From assembly GCA_022799035.1 (NCBI GenBank), contig JAAWNQ010000004.1, positions 1 to 64,000 on the forward strand: a stretch of 64,000 nucleotides of DNA, in the 5' to 3' direction. A program made the position numbers and the translations under genes. Below are positions 50,849 to 59,364 of the stretch, piece after piece. Each line of letters begins with the position of its first letter. Position 1 is the stretch's first letter. The notes under the pieces were generated by a model. That model ran no database searches. It worked only from the letters and a program-made list of their open reading frames with translations, and was not told where the DNA came from. This DNA comes from Oscillospiraceae bacterium (GTDB lineage: Bacteria; Bacillota; Clostridia; Oscillospirales; Oscillospiraceae).

Positions 50849-52048
50849 TTATCCTTTCCCGTGTTCCAGCAGCCAGTCCATGGCTCCCTGGGTATTTTTA
50901 TGGATGGGTACCCCCCGCTCGTTCAGGTCCTCGATGCTCATGCGGACCCCCAGCAGGAGGGCTTGGTCCAAATCTGTGTAACAGAGCCGCCGCAGTTCCT
51001 CCACCCCGTCAAACTTTCGGTTGGGTTCCATATAGTCGGCTAAGTATATGATCTTTTCCAAAGGGGTCATGTCCTCTTTCCCCGTGGTATGCCAGTAGAT
51101 GGCCCAGTAGACTTCATCATTCTGGCCGTACAGGTGCCTTGCCAGGGCCGCCCCCGTTTTGGCGTGGAGGAGTTTGGCGCTGCCGGCCTCCATCTCATCC
51201 AGCTCCAAGCCGTATTCCTCACAGATGGCAAGGTGATCCTCCAGAGAGAGATATTTGGTGCAGTCATGAAGGATCCCCGCTCGAAAGGCCAGTTTCTCAT
51301 CACAGTTCCAGCGCTTCGCCAGCTCCACCGCCGTCTGGGCCACCCCCAGGATATGGGCGTGGCGCTTGGCGTAGACCATGGACAGGGAGCAGGCGGTCAA
51401 ATCCTCATGGTCCAGATCCCTCAGATCGGCGCAAGTACCGTAAAGGCCATTGCGGAGGATATCCCCATATACGGCGGGAGGCAGGTATTGCCGCCCCTCC
51501 CCCTTCGCCAGCAGCTCCCGAAGCTGGGTGGAGGACACGGGGGTGATTTGGGGCAACTGGATCAACGCGCATTTGGCCCCATAGGTCTCACTGAGATATT
51601 TGGCCTGGATCTCCAGCATCTCCCCGCTGTCCGCCTGGGTACGGGCGAAGGCCGCCAGATGGGCCAGGGAGCAAATGACCTCCGGCCTTTTCCAATGCTG
51701 GAGGGTGAGAAACATATCCGTCCCCATGAGAAGCCACAGCTCATCCTCAGGATACTGGTCGTGAAGCTCCTCCAGGGTGTCGGCGGTGTAGCTTTTCCCC
51801 TCCCGGCGCACCTCCATGTCAGAGACCTCCACCCGGCCGGGAAGGAGCATGGAGTCGGCGGCCAGGGTCATCATCTCCAGCCGCCGCCGGGCGGGGGGAG
51901 AGTTGGGGGGCAGGTCCTTGTGGGGCGGGTCTCCCGCCGGCATGAAGATCAGCCGGTCCAGTTCCAGATACTCCATGGCAAACCGGGCAGAGATCAGATG
52001 GCCCAGATGGGGCGGGTTGAAGGTGCCTCCGTAGACGCCGATCTTCAT
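50849..52048 (-). CDS. nadD: NadD-YqeK fusion: nicotinate-nucleotide adenylyltransferase plus HD hydrolase
   Basis: 399 aa. Residues 1-200 are NadD: GVYGGTFNPPHLGHLISARF is the nucleotidyltransferase motif and ITPVSSTQLRELLAKGE the (I/V)SSTxxR motif. It makes nicotinate adenine dinucleotide in NAD synthesis. Residues 205-399 are a YqeK-type HD domain: HILGVAQTAVELAKRW, AGILHDCTK, HAKTGAALA, YLADYMEPNRK. YqeK hydrolyses diadenosine tetraphosphate. The genes are usually adjacent; here they are one reading frame without a stop. Confidence 0.94.
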   Translation of the reverse strand: MKIGVYGGTFNPPHLGHLISARFAMEYLELDRLIFMPAGDPPHKDLPPNSPPARRRLEMMTLAADSMLLPGRVEVSDMEVRREGKSYTADTLEELHDQYPEDELWLLMGTDMFLTLQHWKRPEVICSLAHLAAFARTQADSGEMLEIQAKYLSETYGAKCALIQLPQITPVSSTQLRELLAKGEGRQYLPPAVYGDILRNGLYGTCADLRDLDHEDLTACSLSMVYAKRHAHILGVAQTAVELAKRWNCDEKLAFRAGILHDCTKYLSLEDHLAICEEYGLELDEMEAGSAKLLHAKTGAALARHLYGQNDEVYWAIYWHTTGKEDMTPLEKIIYLADYMEPNRKFDGVEELRRLCYTDLDQALLLGVRMSIEDLNERGVPIHKNTQGAMDWLLEHGKG

Positions 52049-52074
52049 TCAGGATTCCCCCTTTTCTCTGTGAA

Positions 52075-52383
52075 TTACCGCCGGACCAGGATAATTTTAT
52101 CCTTCTTATCCTTTTTATGACTTTGACGATACAAAATGAATTTTGTTCCAATGACCTGAACCACCTCGGACCGGGTGGCCTTTCCCAGCGCCTCCGCCGC
52201 CTGTCGGGGGGAGTACTCCGAGGTCTCCAGGACCCGGCACTTGATCAGCTCCCGGGCCTCCAGAGCGTCATCGGCCTGACGGATCAGGTTGTCCCCCAGA
52301 TCCCCCTTACCAATGTGGACGATGGGCTCCAGAGGGTTACCGAGAGCCCGAAGCTGGGCCCGCTGCTTGCTTGTAAGTTCCAT
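52075..52383 (-). CDS. yhbY: YhbY/CRM-family RNA-binding protein
   Basis: 102 aa. It contains the CRM domain: LTSKQRAQLRALGNPLEPIV, GKGDLGDNLIRQADDAL, LIKCRVL and the GTKFILYRQ strand. The Lys-rich tail (SHKKDKKDK) fits RNA binding. The family associates with pre-50S particles. It sits 26 bp upstream of nadD-yqeK in the leftward cluster. Confidence 0.93.
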   Translation of the reverse strand: MELTSKQRAQLRALGNPLEPIVHIGKGDLGDNLIRQADDALEARELIKCRVLETSEYSPRQAAEALGKATRSEVVQVIGTKFILYRQSHKKDKKDKIILVRR

Positions 52384-52436
52384 ATTTTCGATTCTCCTTG
52401 GGATTCAGGATGAGGGCAGGCGTACCATGCGCACCC

Positions 52437-53036
52437 CTACACAGAGGTCTTTGCCAGGTATTTCTCCAACTCCACCTTGAAGTTTTGCAGAGCCACCCCA
52501 CGGTGGGAGATGGCATTTTTCTCCTCCGCCGACATCTCCGCGAAGGTCTTTTTCCTCTCGGGCACCAGGAAGATAGGGTCATAGCCAAAGGTGCCGCTGC
52601 CCCTGGGGGCGTATGCGATAATGCCGGGACACTCCCCCCGGGCGGTGACTGTGTCCCCGTTGGGGAAGGCACAGCAGATGGCGGAGACAAATTTTGCGCT
52701 CCGGTCCAACTGGCCGGAGAGACCCTTGAGGACCAGCTCGTAGCGGTCCTTATCGGTGAGGCCCTCCCCCCCGTAGCGGGCGGAATAGACCCCGGGACCG
52801 CCCCCCAGGGCGGTGACGCAGAGGCCGGAGTCGTCGGCGATGGCGGGAAGTCCGGAGGCCTTCATCACCGCTGTGGCCTTGAGCTGGGCGTTCTCCTCAA
52901 AGGTGGTCCCAGTCTCCTCCACGTCCACATCCACCCCGGCGTCGGACTCCAGGATGACCTGGATCCCCAACTGGGAGAGGATGGCGGACATCTCCACCAG
53001 CTTGTGGGGATTTTTGCTGGCAAGTACCATTTTCAT
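52437..53036 (-). CDS. rdgB: XTP/dITP diphosphatase (RdgB/Ham1)
   Basis: 199-aa housekeeping nucleotide sanitation enzyme. Motifs are SKNPHKLVEMSAIL, TGTTFEENAQLKA, AIADDSGLCVTALGGGPGVYSARY and SHRGVALQNF. It removes ITP and XTP from the nucleotide pool. The Shine-Dalgarno GGAGGG lies in the last codons of rph, 3 bp upstream, so the pair is coupled. Confidence 0.96.
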   Translation of the reverse strand: MKMVLASKNPHKLVEMSAILSQLGIQVILESDAGVDVDVEETGTTFEENAQLKATAVMKASGLPAIADDSGLCVTALGGGPGVYSARYGGEGLTDKDRYELVLKGLSGQLDRSAKFVSAICCAFPNGDTVTARGECPGIIAYAPRGSGTFGYDPIFLVPERKKTFAEMSAEEKNAISHRGVALQNFKVELEKYLAKTSV

Positions 53037-53039
53037 CTG

Positions 53040-53756
53040 TTATCCCTCCAAAATGTTCTTCTGGATGGCCTGGAGCTCCCCGATCCCCTTGGCGCAGAGG
53101 TCTACCAAAGCCCTCTGCTCGGCGACGGTGAAGGCCCGGCCCTCCCCGGTGCCCTGGATCTCCACCAAGCCGCCGGAGCCGGTCATGACACAGTTCAGAT
53201 CCACCTGGGCGGAGGAGTCCTCCTCGTAGCAGAGGTCCAGGAGGAGTTCATCGCCCACGATGCCCGCCGAGACGGCGGCCACGCTGTCCACAAGGGGGCT
53301 TTCCGCGAGGATCCCGTCGGAGAGCAGCTTTTTGACCGCCAGAGCAAGGGCCACATAGCCCCCGGTGACGCTGGCGGTGCGGGTGCCCCCATCCCCCTGC
53401 AATACGTCGCAGTCGATGGTGATAGTGCGCTCCCCCAGCTTGGACATGTCCACGCAGGAGCGGAGGGAGCGGCCGATGAGCCTTTGGATCTCGGCGGAGC
53501 GGGGGGAGAGCTTCAGCTTGCTCACGTCCCGGCGGCTCCGCTCCCGGTTGGCCCGGGGGAGCATGGAGTACTCCGCCGTCACCCAGCCGGAGCCCTCGGG
53601 AACGTGGCGGGGAGCCCCCTCCTCCACGCTGGCGGTGCAGAGGACGTGGGTGTTGCCGCAGCGGATGTGGCAGGAGCCCTCGGCGAATTTGTTGATGTGG
53701 GGGAGGATCTCCACGGGGCGGAGCTGGTCATTTTTTCTCTGGTCCATACGGGACAT
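53040..53756 (-). CDS. rph: Ribonuclease PH
   Basis: 238-aa phosphorolytic 3' exoribonuclease that trims tRNA. Motifs are SCHIRCGNTHVLCTASVEEG, EYSMLPRANRERSRRD, GRSLRSCVDMSKLGERTI and DVLQGDGGTRTASVTGG. The start is 53756 (MSRMDQRKNDQLRP) after GAGGTAATCCCC. The track ORF extends 38 codons into the REP-like DNA upstream and is rejected. Confidence 0.96.
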   Translation of the reverse strand: MSRMDQRKNDQLRPVEILPHINKFAEGSCHIRCGNTHVLCTASVEEGAPRHVPEGSGWVTAEYSMLPRANRERSRRDVSKLKLSPRSAEIQRLIGRSLRSCVDMSKLGERTITIDCDVLQGDGGTRTASVTGGYVALALAVKKLLSDGILAESPLVDSVAAVSAGIVGDELLLDLCYEEDSSAQVDLNCVMTGSGGLVEIQGTGEGRAFTVAEQRALVDLCAKGIGELQAIQKNILEG

Positions 53757-53784
53757 GGGGATTACCTCGATTCTGTTGGGGTGG

Positions 53785-53912
53785 TGGGGCGAGCGGGTCT
53801 GGGACCCGCCCCTACGAAAAAAGCGGGACATTACGGGCAGGGGCGGGCGAAGGATATCCGCCCGCCGCAAAAGGCTGTGGGGCGTGTAGGGGCGGGTTCC
53901 AAACCCGCCCGT
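53785..53912. repeat. Cluster of three REP-like palindromes
   Basis: Between ftsY and rph. Unit 1 at 53791-53816 and unit 3 at 53885-53911 are inverted copies of a palindrome containing GTAGGGGCGGGT and ACCCGC. Unit 2 (53842-53866) has arms GGCGGGC / GCCCGCC. Their layout (a short palindrome with a fixed TAGGGGC edge) is typical of REP elements mobilised by RAYT enzymes, one of which lies 1.2 kb away. Confidence 0.7.
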
Positions 53913-53921
53913 TTTCCCGGG

Positions 53922-54821
53922 TTACAACAGGGCCTCCACAAAGGCCTCCGGGTCGAAGGGCATCAGGTCGTCGATGCCCTCCCCCACGCCGATAAATTTC
54001 ACGGGCACGCCCAGCTCCCGGGCGATGGCCACCACGATGCCCCCCTTAGCGGTGCCGTCCAGCTTGGTGAGGACCACCCCGGTGAGGCCGGCGGACTCCA
54101 TAAACTGCTTGGCCTGGATGAGGCCGTTCTGGCCGGTGGTGGCGTCCAGCACCAGGAGGGTCTCCCGGCTGGCGTTTGGCAATTCCCGATCGATGACCCG
54201 GCTTATTTTGTTCAGCTCGTTCATCAGGTTCTGCTTGTTGTGGAGCCGCCCGGCGGTGTCCACCAGGATCACGTCCGCCTTCCGGGCCTTGGCGGCGGTG
54301 CAGGCGTCAAAGACCACGGCGGCGGGGTCGGCCCCCTCGTGCTGGCGGATGATCTCCACCCCGGAGCGCTCGCTCCAGATCTCCAGCTGGTCGGCGGCGG
54401 CGGCCCGGAAGGTGTCCCCGGCGGCCATGAGGACACGGAGGCCCTCCCCCTTCATCCGGGCGGAGAGCTTGCCGATGGTGGTGGTCTTGCCCACCCCGTT
54501 GACCCCGATGAAAAGGCAGACGGCGGGGCGGCTTTCCAGATTCATCCCGGTGCCGCCGATGTTGAGAAGGCCGGTGAGGATGTCCTTCAGGGTCTCCCGG
54601 GCCTCGGCGGCGGATTTGCACTTGCCCAGCTTGGCCCGGCGTTTTACCTCTCCGCTGATTTCCAGGGCGGTGTCCACCCCCACGTCGGAGAGGATGAGGG
54701 TCTCCTCCAGCAGGTCATAAAAGTCGTCGTCCAGCTCTCCGGCAAAGAGCTGGTCGAAGGAGTGGCCGATGTTTTCCTTGGTGCGGGTCAGGCCCTGGCG
54801 TATCTTTTCAAAAAAGCCCAT
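53922..54821 (-). CDS. ftsY: Signal recognition particle receptor FtsY
   Basis: 299-aa SRP GTPase that docks SRP-ribosome complexes on the membrane. NG domain motifs are GVNGVGKTTTIGKL (G1), ILVDTAGRLHNKQNLMNEL (G3), TKLDGTAKGG (G4) and FIGVGEGIDDLMPF. The acidic N-terminal A domain is short, which is usual in Gram-positives. Start at 54821 (MGFFEKIRQGLTR) follows GGGAGGACAGTC; the track ORF is 79 codons longer and overlaps the upstream gene. Confidence 0.96.
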   Translation of the reverse strand: MGFFEKIRQGLTRTKENIGHSFDQLFAGELDDDFYDLLEETLILSDVGVDTALEISGEVKRRAKLGKCKSAAEARETLKDILTGLLNIGGTGMNLESRPAVCLFIGVNGVGKTTTIGKLSARMKGEGLRVLMAAGDTFRAAAADQLEIWSERSGVEIIRQHEGADPAAVVFDACTAAKARKADVILVDTAGRLHNKQNLMNELNKISRVIDRELPNASRETLLVLDATTGQNGLIQAKQFMESAGLTGVVLTKLDGTAKGGIVVAIARELGVPVKFIGVGEGIDDLMPFDPEAFVEALL

Positions 54822-54835
54822 GACTGTCCTCCCGA

Positions 54836-55084
54836 TTATTTCTCGTTGTAGTCGATCTTCTCGCCGCAGCGGCAGCAGTATTCCCCTCTTCCCTGGCCCA
54901 ACCACTCGCCGCAGCTGGGGCAGCGCCGCCACAGGAAATTCAACAGGATGGCGACCACCACGCCCCCTACGGCCAGGTATTCTGTCCCGGCGTTTTGGAC
55001 CGCCACGTTGAGTATGGCCAGGATGACTGTCAGGCCCATCAGACCATAGATGATCCACTCCTTTTGCCGCAGGCTCAGCTTCAT
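54836..55084 (-). CDS. Small membrane protein with zinc ribbon
   Basis: 82 aa. Two membrane segments (EWIIYGLMGLTVILAILNV; YLAVGGVVVAILLNFLW) precede a C-terminal zinc-ribbon of two pairs, CPSC and CCRCGEK. It lies between the RAYT gene and ftsY, 14 bp before ftsY. The start at 55084 is chosen over 55093 because the Shine-Dalgarno GGAAGGGG abuts the latter; both are possible. Function unknown. Confidence 0.65.
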   Translation of the reverse strand: MKLSLRQKEWIIYGLMGLTVILAILNVAVQNAGTEYLAVGGVVVAILLNFLWRRCPSCGEWLGQGRGEYCCRCGEKIDYNEK

Positions 55085-55089
55085 GGGGG

Positions 55090-55602
55090 TCATCCCCTTC
55101 CGGTATAGTATTCGTCCTCCGCCCAGCGGGCGGGGTTGGTTTCGATGTAGTTCCATTTGGTCAGGTAGTCCGTTTCGTCCCGGATGATGTGGTCGTAGAA
55201 GGAGGGTTGCCAGAGTTTTTGACCCGCAGTTCCCCTCAAAGTGTTCCACCGCCGAGTGGTCATGGATTTCAATACCCGCATGATATCCATGATGGTGCCC
55301 TCCGTAGGGCGGGGGCTTGCCCCCGCCGAAAGCCGAAGGAGAAGGTGGATGTGGTTGGGCATAATGACCGCCTGGTCGATGGACATGGTGGGGAAACGGG
55401 TTTTTAGATTTTCCAGTTCCTCCGATACAAGTTGACCCGCAGGCAGGAGGAGCACCGCGGCGGGGGCAAGCCCCCGCCCTACGATCCTGCTTAGGACTTT
55501 TCTCTTTTTATTGGTACAGGCGGTAATGAAATAGACACCGTCCTGTCCGTAGTCATACCCCTTTAGACGGGGGTGTTTTCGTTGGTTCATTTGCTCCGTC
55601 AC
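55090..55602 (-). CDS. REP-associated tyrosine transposase (RAYT)
   Basis: 170-aa single-strand DNA transposase of the Y1 (IS200/IS605-like) family. GQDGVYFITACTNKK is the N-terminal strand, MPNHIHLLLRL contains the H-x-H metal site, and QSFYDHIIRDETDYL-like residues (WQPSFYDHIIRDETDYLTKW) hold the catalytic Tyr. It overlaps the smc stop by 4 bp. Two inserted REP-like palindromes lie within the coding region in frame, encoding VGRGLAPA and AGASPRPTEG; they may or may not preserve activity. Its neighbours form part of a long housekeeping operon. Confidence 0.87.
   Translation of the reverse strand: MTEQMNQRKHPRLKGYDYGQDGVYFITACTNKKRKVLSRIVGRGLAPAAVLLLPAGQLVSEELENLKTRFPTMSIDQAVIMPNHIHLLLRLSAGASPRPTEGTIMDIMRVLKSMTTRRWNTLRGTAGQKLWQPSFYDHIIRDETDYLTKWNYIETNPARWAEDEYYTGRG
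55303..55328. repeat. REP-like palindrome inside RAYT gene, copy A
   Basis: 26-nt element with CGTAGGGC edge and GCGGGGGC-TT-GCCCCCGC core palindrome. It is the exact reverse complement of copy B. Confidence 0.85.
55458..55483. repeat. REP-like palindrome inside RAYT gene, copy B
   Basis: Exact 26-nt reverse complement of copy A, 129 bp away, so the pair can form a large stem. Confidence 0.85.
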
Positions 55603-58600
55603 TTGATATTCAGTTCCTTCTCCACGTCGTTGAGGTTGATGGCGAGAACTCTCGTCACGCCCTGCTCCTGCATGGTCACGCCGTAGAGGGCGTCGGCCTC
55701 CTCCATGGTGCCCCGGCGGTGGGTGATGACGATGAACTGGGTGTTCTCCGACATCTGGCGCATGTAGCGGGCGAAGCGGGCGATGTTGGGGTCGTCCAGG
55801 GCGGCCTCGATCTCGTCCATGACCACGAAGGGGGTGGGACGGACCTTCAGGATGGCGAAGTAGAGGGCGATGGCCACGAAGGCCTTCTCACCGCCGGAGA
55901 GGAGGGTGATGATCTTCAGGCTCTTGCCCGGGGGCTGGACCTTGATCTCGATGCCGCAGTTGAGGATGTCCTCCGGGTCCTCCAGCTCCAGAGTGGCCTT
56001 ACCGCCCCCGAAGAGCTCGGTGAAGGTACCCTGGAAGGCTTCGTTGATCTTGGTGAACTGCTCGGCAAAGATCCGTTCCATCTCTCCGGTGACGTCGGCG
56101 ATGACCTTCAGCAGTTCCGCTTTGGAGCCCCGCACGTCGTCCCGCTGGCTGGTGAAGTAGGTGTACCGCTCATTGACCCGCTGGAACTCCTCGATGGCAT
56201 CCAGGTTGATATTGCCCAGGGCGGAGATGGAGCGCTTCAGCTCCCCCACCCTCCGCTGGGCCTTGGGAACGCTCTCCAGCTCCACCCGCTGGGCCCGGGC
56301 GGCCTCGTGGGTGAGCTCATAGGTCTCCCACAGTCGGTCCAGGATCTGCTTCTCCTCCATCTCGGCGGAGACCTTCTTCTGCTCCAGGACGGAGACCTCC
56401 CGCTCCATGGCGAGAAGTTCATTGTTCTTATCCCGGCTCTGCTTGTCTGCCTTGGTCCGCTCCCCCTCCAGATCCAGCCGCTCCTGGTTGAGCCGCTGGA
56501 TATCCGCCTGTTTATTGGCCGTCTCGGTCTGGATGGCCTGGAGCTGCTGTTGGCGGGTCTGGATCTGGCTTTCCAGATCCAGATTCTGCACTTTCAGTTC
56601 GTCGATACGGCGGGTCCGGTCCTCCCGGTCTCCCACCATATCCCGGCGCAGGTCCTCCAGCTCCCGAAGGGACTGACGGGCCGCCAGGGTCTCGGCCTCC
56701 AACGCCGCCTTCTGGGCGTTAAGGAGAGCGATCTCCCCATTGATAGCCTCGCTGCGCTCCCGGGCCTCGTTCTGGCCCTGGATCTTGCTGTCCGCCTCCG
56801 CCCGGAGGGCAGCGGCGGAGCCCTCCAGCTCCTCGATCCGCCGGCGGGCGTTGGCGGTGTCCTCCTCGGTGCGCTGGGCACGCTGGGAGAGCTGGTCCAG
56901 CTCCCGCCGCCACTCCTCCTGCTGGCGCTGAACGTCGGCGGCGGCCTGGTCCAGGTGACCCACCCGCTCCTCCAGCTTCAGGATATCGTCCTCATGCTGG
57001 CGCTGCTGGGCCTGGGCCGCGTCCATCTCATACTGGGCGCCGGTGACCTCCCGCTTGGCCTCCTCCAAAACTTTGGCGGCGGCGGAGAGCTTCTCATTCA
57101 GGTCCCCCTCCTGCTCCCGGAGCCGTTCCAGCTCCCCCTGGCGGGAGAGGATCCCCGCGGTGCGGGAGGCGGAGCCGCCGGTCATGGAGCCGCCCGGGTT
57201 CAGCACCTGACCATCCAGGGTGACGATCTTCAGCTTGTGCTTATACTTCCGGGCCATGGCGATGGCGGTATCCATATCCTCCGCGATAACGGTGCGGCCC
57301 AGAAGGTAGGCAAAGACCTTCTGGTACTTTTTCTCGCACTCAATGAGCTCGTCTCCCAGGCCCACGAAGCCGGGCTCGTCCACCACCCCGGTCTCCTTGA
57401 ACTCCTGGGGCTCAATAGCGTTCAGAGGCAGGAAGGTACACCGGCCCCCGTCCCGGCGCTTGAGATACTGGATGGCGTTCTTACCGTCCTCCTCCCGGTC
57501 CACCACAATGTTCTGCATGGCGGAGCCCAGGGCGGTCTCAATGGCTACGGTGTACTCCCCCGAGACCCGGAGAAGACCCGCCACAGGACCCAGGATCCCC
57601 TTCATCTGGCCCCGCTCGGCCTCCCCCATCACCATCTTCACCGCCTTGGAGTAGCCCTCGTAGAGCTTCTCCATCTCGGAGAGCATATGGATCCTGGACT
57701 GGAGGGCGCTGACCTCCATCTGGAGCTTCACGTGCTTCTCGTCAGCCTCCTGGAGCTTCTTTGTCCGGCTGGACAAACGCAGGGCGTACCCGCTGATGAT
57801 ATTCTGGATGGAATCCCGGTCCTCCCGGGCCTGCTCCAGGTCCTTTCGCGCCGCCTTGGCTTCGGCTTTGGCGGCCTCCAGCCGCTCCTCCCCCTGGGAC
57901 AACTCCTGACGGACCGTCTCATCCCGGTCCAGCACCTCCTGGGCGGCGGCGGCCAGAGCGGAGAGCAGGGCCTTGGCCTCGGCGGCGGAGGCGGTCTCCA
58001 CCGCCTCCTTCTGGCGCAGGGCCTCCATCTCGGCGGCAAGGCTGCCCGCGTTCCGGCCTACCTCGTCCGCCTCGGCCTGCTTGGCGGCGATCTGTCCCTC
58101 CAGGGCGGCGGTCTCCGCCCGGATCTCATCCAGACGGCCCTGCCGCTGGGTGATCTGGCCCTCGATGGAGCCGGCCCGTCCCTCCTGGGTCTCCAGCTCC
58201 CGCTTGAGCCGGTCTGTGTTCTCCAGGTTGTTCTGAATATTGGCCTTCAAGACCTCAATAGCCTTCTCACACTCGTTGGCGTCGGCCTGACGGCCCATCA
58301 TCTCGAAGCGGATGCCCTCGGCGTCCATCTCCTTTTGGCGCATCTGCTGGGCGATGGCCTCGGCGGCGGCGTAGAGACGCTCCACCTCCGCCTGGACCTC
58401 CCCCTTCTGGCGGACGGCGCTTTCATAGTCGGATTGGATCTTGATGCTTCCGGTGCGGATCCGGTCTAACTGCTCCATCCACAGGGAGATCTCCAGTCCC
58501 CGCAGCTCGTCCCGGAGGATAAGGAACTTTTTGGCTTTCTCCGCCGAGATCCGCAGGGGCTCCACCTGGAGCTCCAGCTCGTCGATCTTATCGTTAATCC

Positions 58601-59171
58601 TCGTCAGGTTCTCCTCGGTCCGCTCCAGCTTCCGCTCGGCCTCCTCCTTCCGGTGGCGGTAGCGGGAGATGCCCGCCGCCTCCTCAAAGACCTCCCGGCG
58701 GTCGGCGGACTTGATGGATAATATCTCGTCGATCTTCCCCTGGCCGATGATGGAGTAGCCCTCCCGGCCCAGGCCGGTATCCATGAACAGCTCGTTTACG
58801 TCCTTGAGCCGGACAGAACGGCGGTTGATGTAGTATTCGCTCTCCCCCGAACGGTAGTACCGCCGGGTGACCATGACCTCGCTCTCCTCCATATGGGGGA
58901 ACAGGTGCTCGGTGTTGTCCAGCACAAGGGAGACCTCGGCAAAGCCAAGCTGCTTGCGCTTGGCCGTACCGCCGAAGATCACGTCCTCCATCTTGCCCCC
59001 CCGCAGAGCCCGGGTGGACTGCTCCCCCATGACCCAGCGGATGGCGTCGGAGATATTCGACTTTCCCGAGCCGTTGGGGCCTACGATGGCGGTGATGTCC
59101 TCGTCAAAGGACAGCACCGTTTTATCGGGAAAGGATTTAAACCCTTGAATTTCCAATGCTTTCAGGTACAA
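55599..59171 (-). CDS. smc: Chromosome segregation protein SMC
   Basis: 1190-aa condensin ATPase for nucleoid compaction. The N-terminal head has Walker A IVGPNGSGKSN; long coiled coils (about 170-500 and 680-1010) flank a hinge (about 510-660, with GSAMQNIVV); the C-terminal head has LLSGGEKAFVAIALYF and Walker B FVVMDEIEAALDD. The start is TTG at 59171 (MYLKALEIQGFKSFPDKT), 6 nt after GAGGTG, matching the family N-terminus; the track GTG is within that Shine-Dalgarno. The promoter is at 59233-59261. Confidence 0.97.
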   Translation of the reverse strand: MYLKALEIQGFKSFPDKTVLSFDEDITAIVGPNGSGKSNISDAIRWVMGEQSTRALRGGKMEDVIFGGTAKRKQLGFAEVSLVLDNTEHLFPHMEESEVMVTRRYYRSGESEYYINRRSVRLKDVNELFMDTGLGREGYSIIGQGKIDEILSIKSADRREVFEEAAGISRYRHRKEEAERKLERTEENLTRINDKIDELELQVEPLRISAEKAKKFLILRDELRGLEISLWMEQLDRIRTGSIKIQSDYESAVRQKGEVQAEVERLYAAAEAIAQQMRQKEMDAEGIRFEMMGRQADANECEKAIEVLKANIQNNLENTDRLKRELETQEGRAGSIEGQITQRQGRLDEIRAETAALEGQIAAKQAEADEVGRNAGSLAAEMEALRQKEAVETASAAEAKALLSALAAAAQEVLDRDETVRQELSQGEERLEAAKAEAKAARKDLEQAREDRDSIQNIISGYALRLSSRTKKLQEADEKHVKLQMEVSALQSRIHMLSEMEKLYEGYSKAVKMVMGEAERGQMKGILGPVAGLLRVSGEYTVAIETALGSAMQNIVVDREEDGKNAIQYLKRRDGGRCTFLPLNAIEPQEFKETGVVDEPGFVGLGDELIECEKKYQKVFAYLLGRTVIAEDMDTAIAMARKYKHKLKIVTLDGQVLNPGGSMTGGSASRTAGILSRQGELERLREQEGDLNEKLSAAAKVLEEAKREVTGAQYEMDAAQAQQRQHEDDILKLEERVGHLDQAAADVQRQQEEWRRELDQLSQRAQRTEEDTANARRRIEELEGSAAALRAEADSKIQGQNEARERSEAINGEIALLNAQKAALEAETLAARQSLRELEDLRRDMVGDREDRTRRIDELKVQNLDLESQIQTRQQQLQAIQTETANKQADIQRLNQERLDLEGERTKADKQSRDKNNELLAMEREVSVLEQKKVSAEMEEKQILDRLWETYELTHEAARAQRVELESVPKAQRRVGELKRSISALGNINLDAIEEFQRVNERYTYFTSQRDDVRGSKAELLKVIADVTGEMERIFAEQFTKINEAFQGTFTELFGGGKATLELEDPEDILNCGIEIKVQPPGKSLKIITLLSGGEKAFVAIALYFAILKVRPTPFVVMDEIEAALDDPNIARFARYMRQMSENTQFIVITHRRGTMEEADALYGVTMQEQGVTRVLAINLNDVEKELNIK

Positions 59172-59232
59172 ATGGCACACCTCGCCGCCACTTCAGATTT
59201 TTGGCACGTTCTCAATGGATGCTTAGTAAGTC

Positions 59233-59261
59233 ATTATATCAATTTTTCCGCTATAATGCAA
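59233..59261 (-). promoter_or_regulatory. smc promoter
   Basis: Minus-strand TTGCAT, 17-nt spacer, TATAAT. It probably drives the leftward cluster to about 48 kb. Confidence 0.8.
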
Positions 59262-59306
59262 ATGATTTTCTGTGAATTTCTCCCCCTTCAAAAGGAGCTT
59301 CAAGCC

Positions 59307-59335
59307 TTGCAAGGTGGAAAAAAAGGTGCTATTCT
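59307..59335 (+). promoter_or_regulatory. Promoter of MATE gene
   Basis: TTGCAA, 17-nt spacer, TATTCT with extended TGC, 29 bp before the start codon. Confidence 0.7.
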
Positions 59336-59364
59336 ATGTGTGCGGAAAGGAATGAGATTCTTTT

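Noticed and set aside
53785-53912. CRISPR array
   Set aside because: The repeats are palindromes of different spacing and sequence, not regular direct repeats with unique spacers; no cas genes are in the window.
55719-58469. 916-aa plus-strand ORF opposite smc
   Set aside because: Shadow of the coiled-coil coding region; leucine/glycine/histidine-rich low-complexity product, no start signal.
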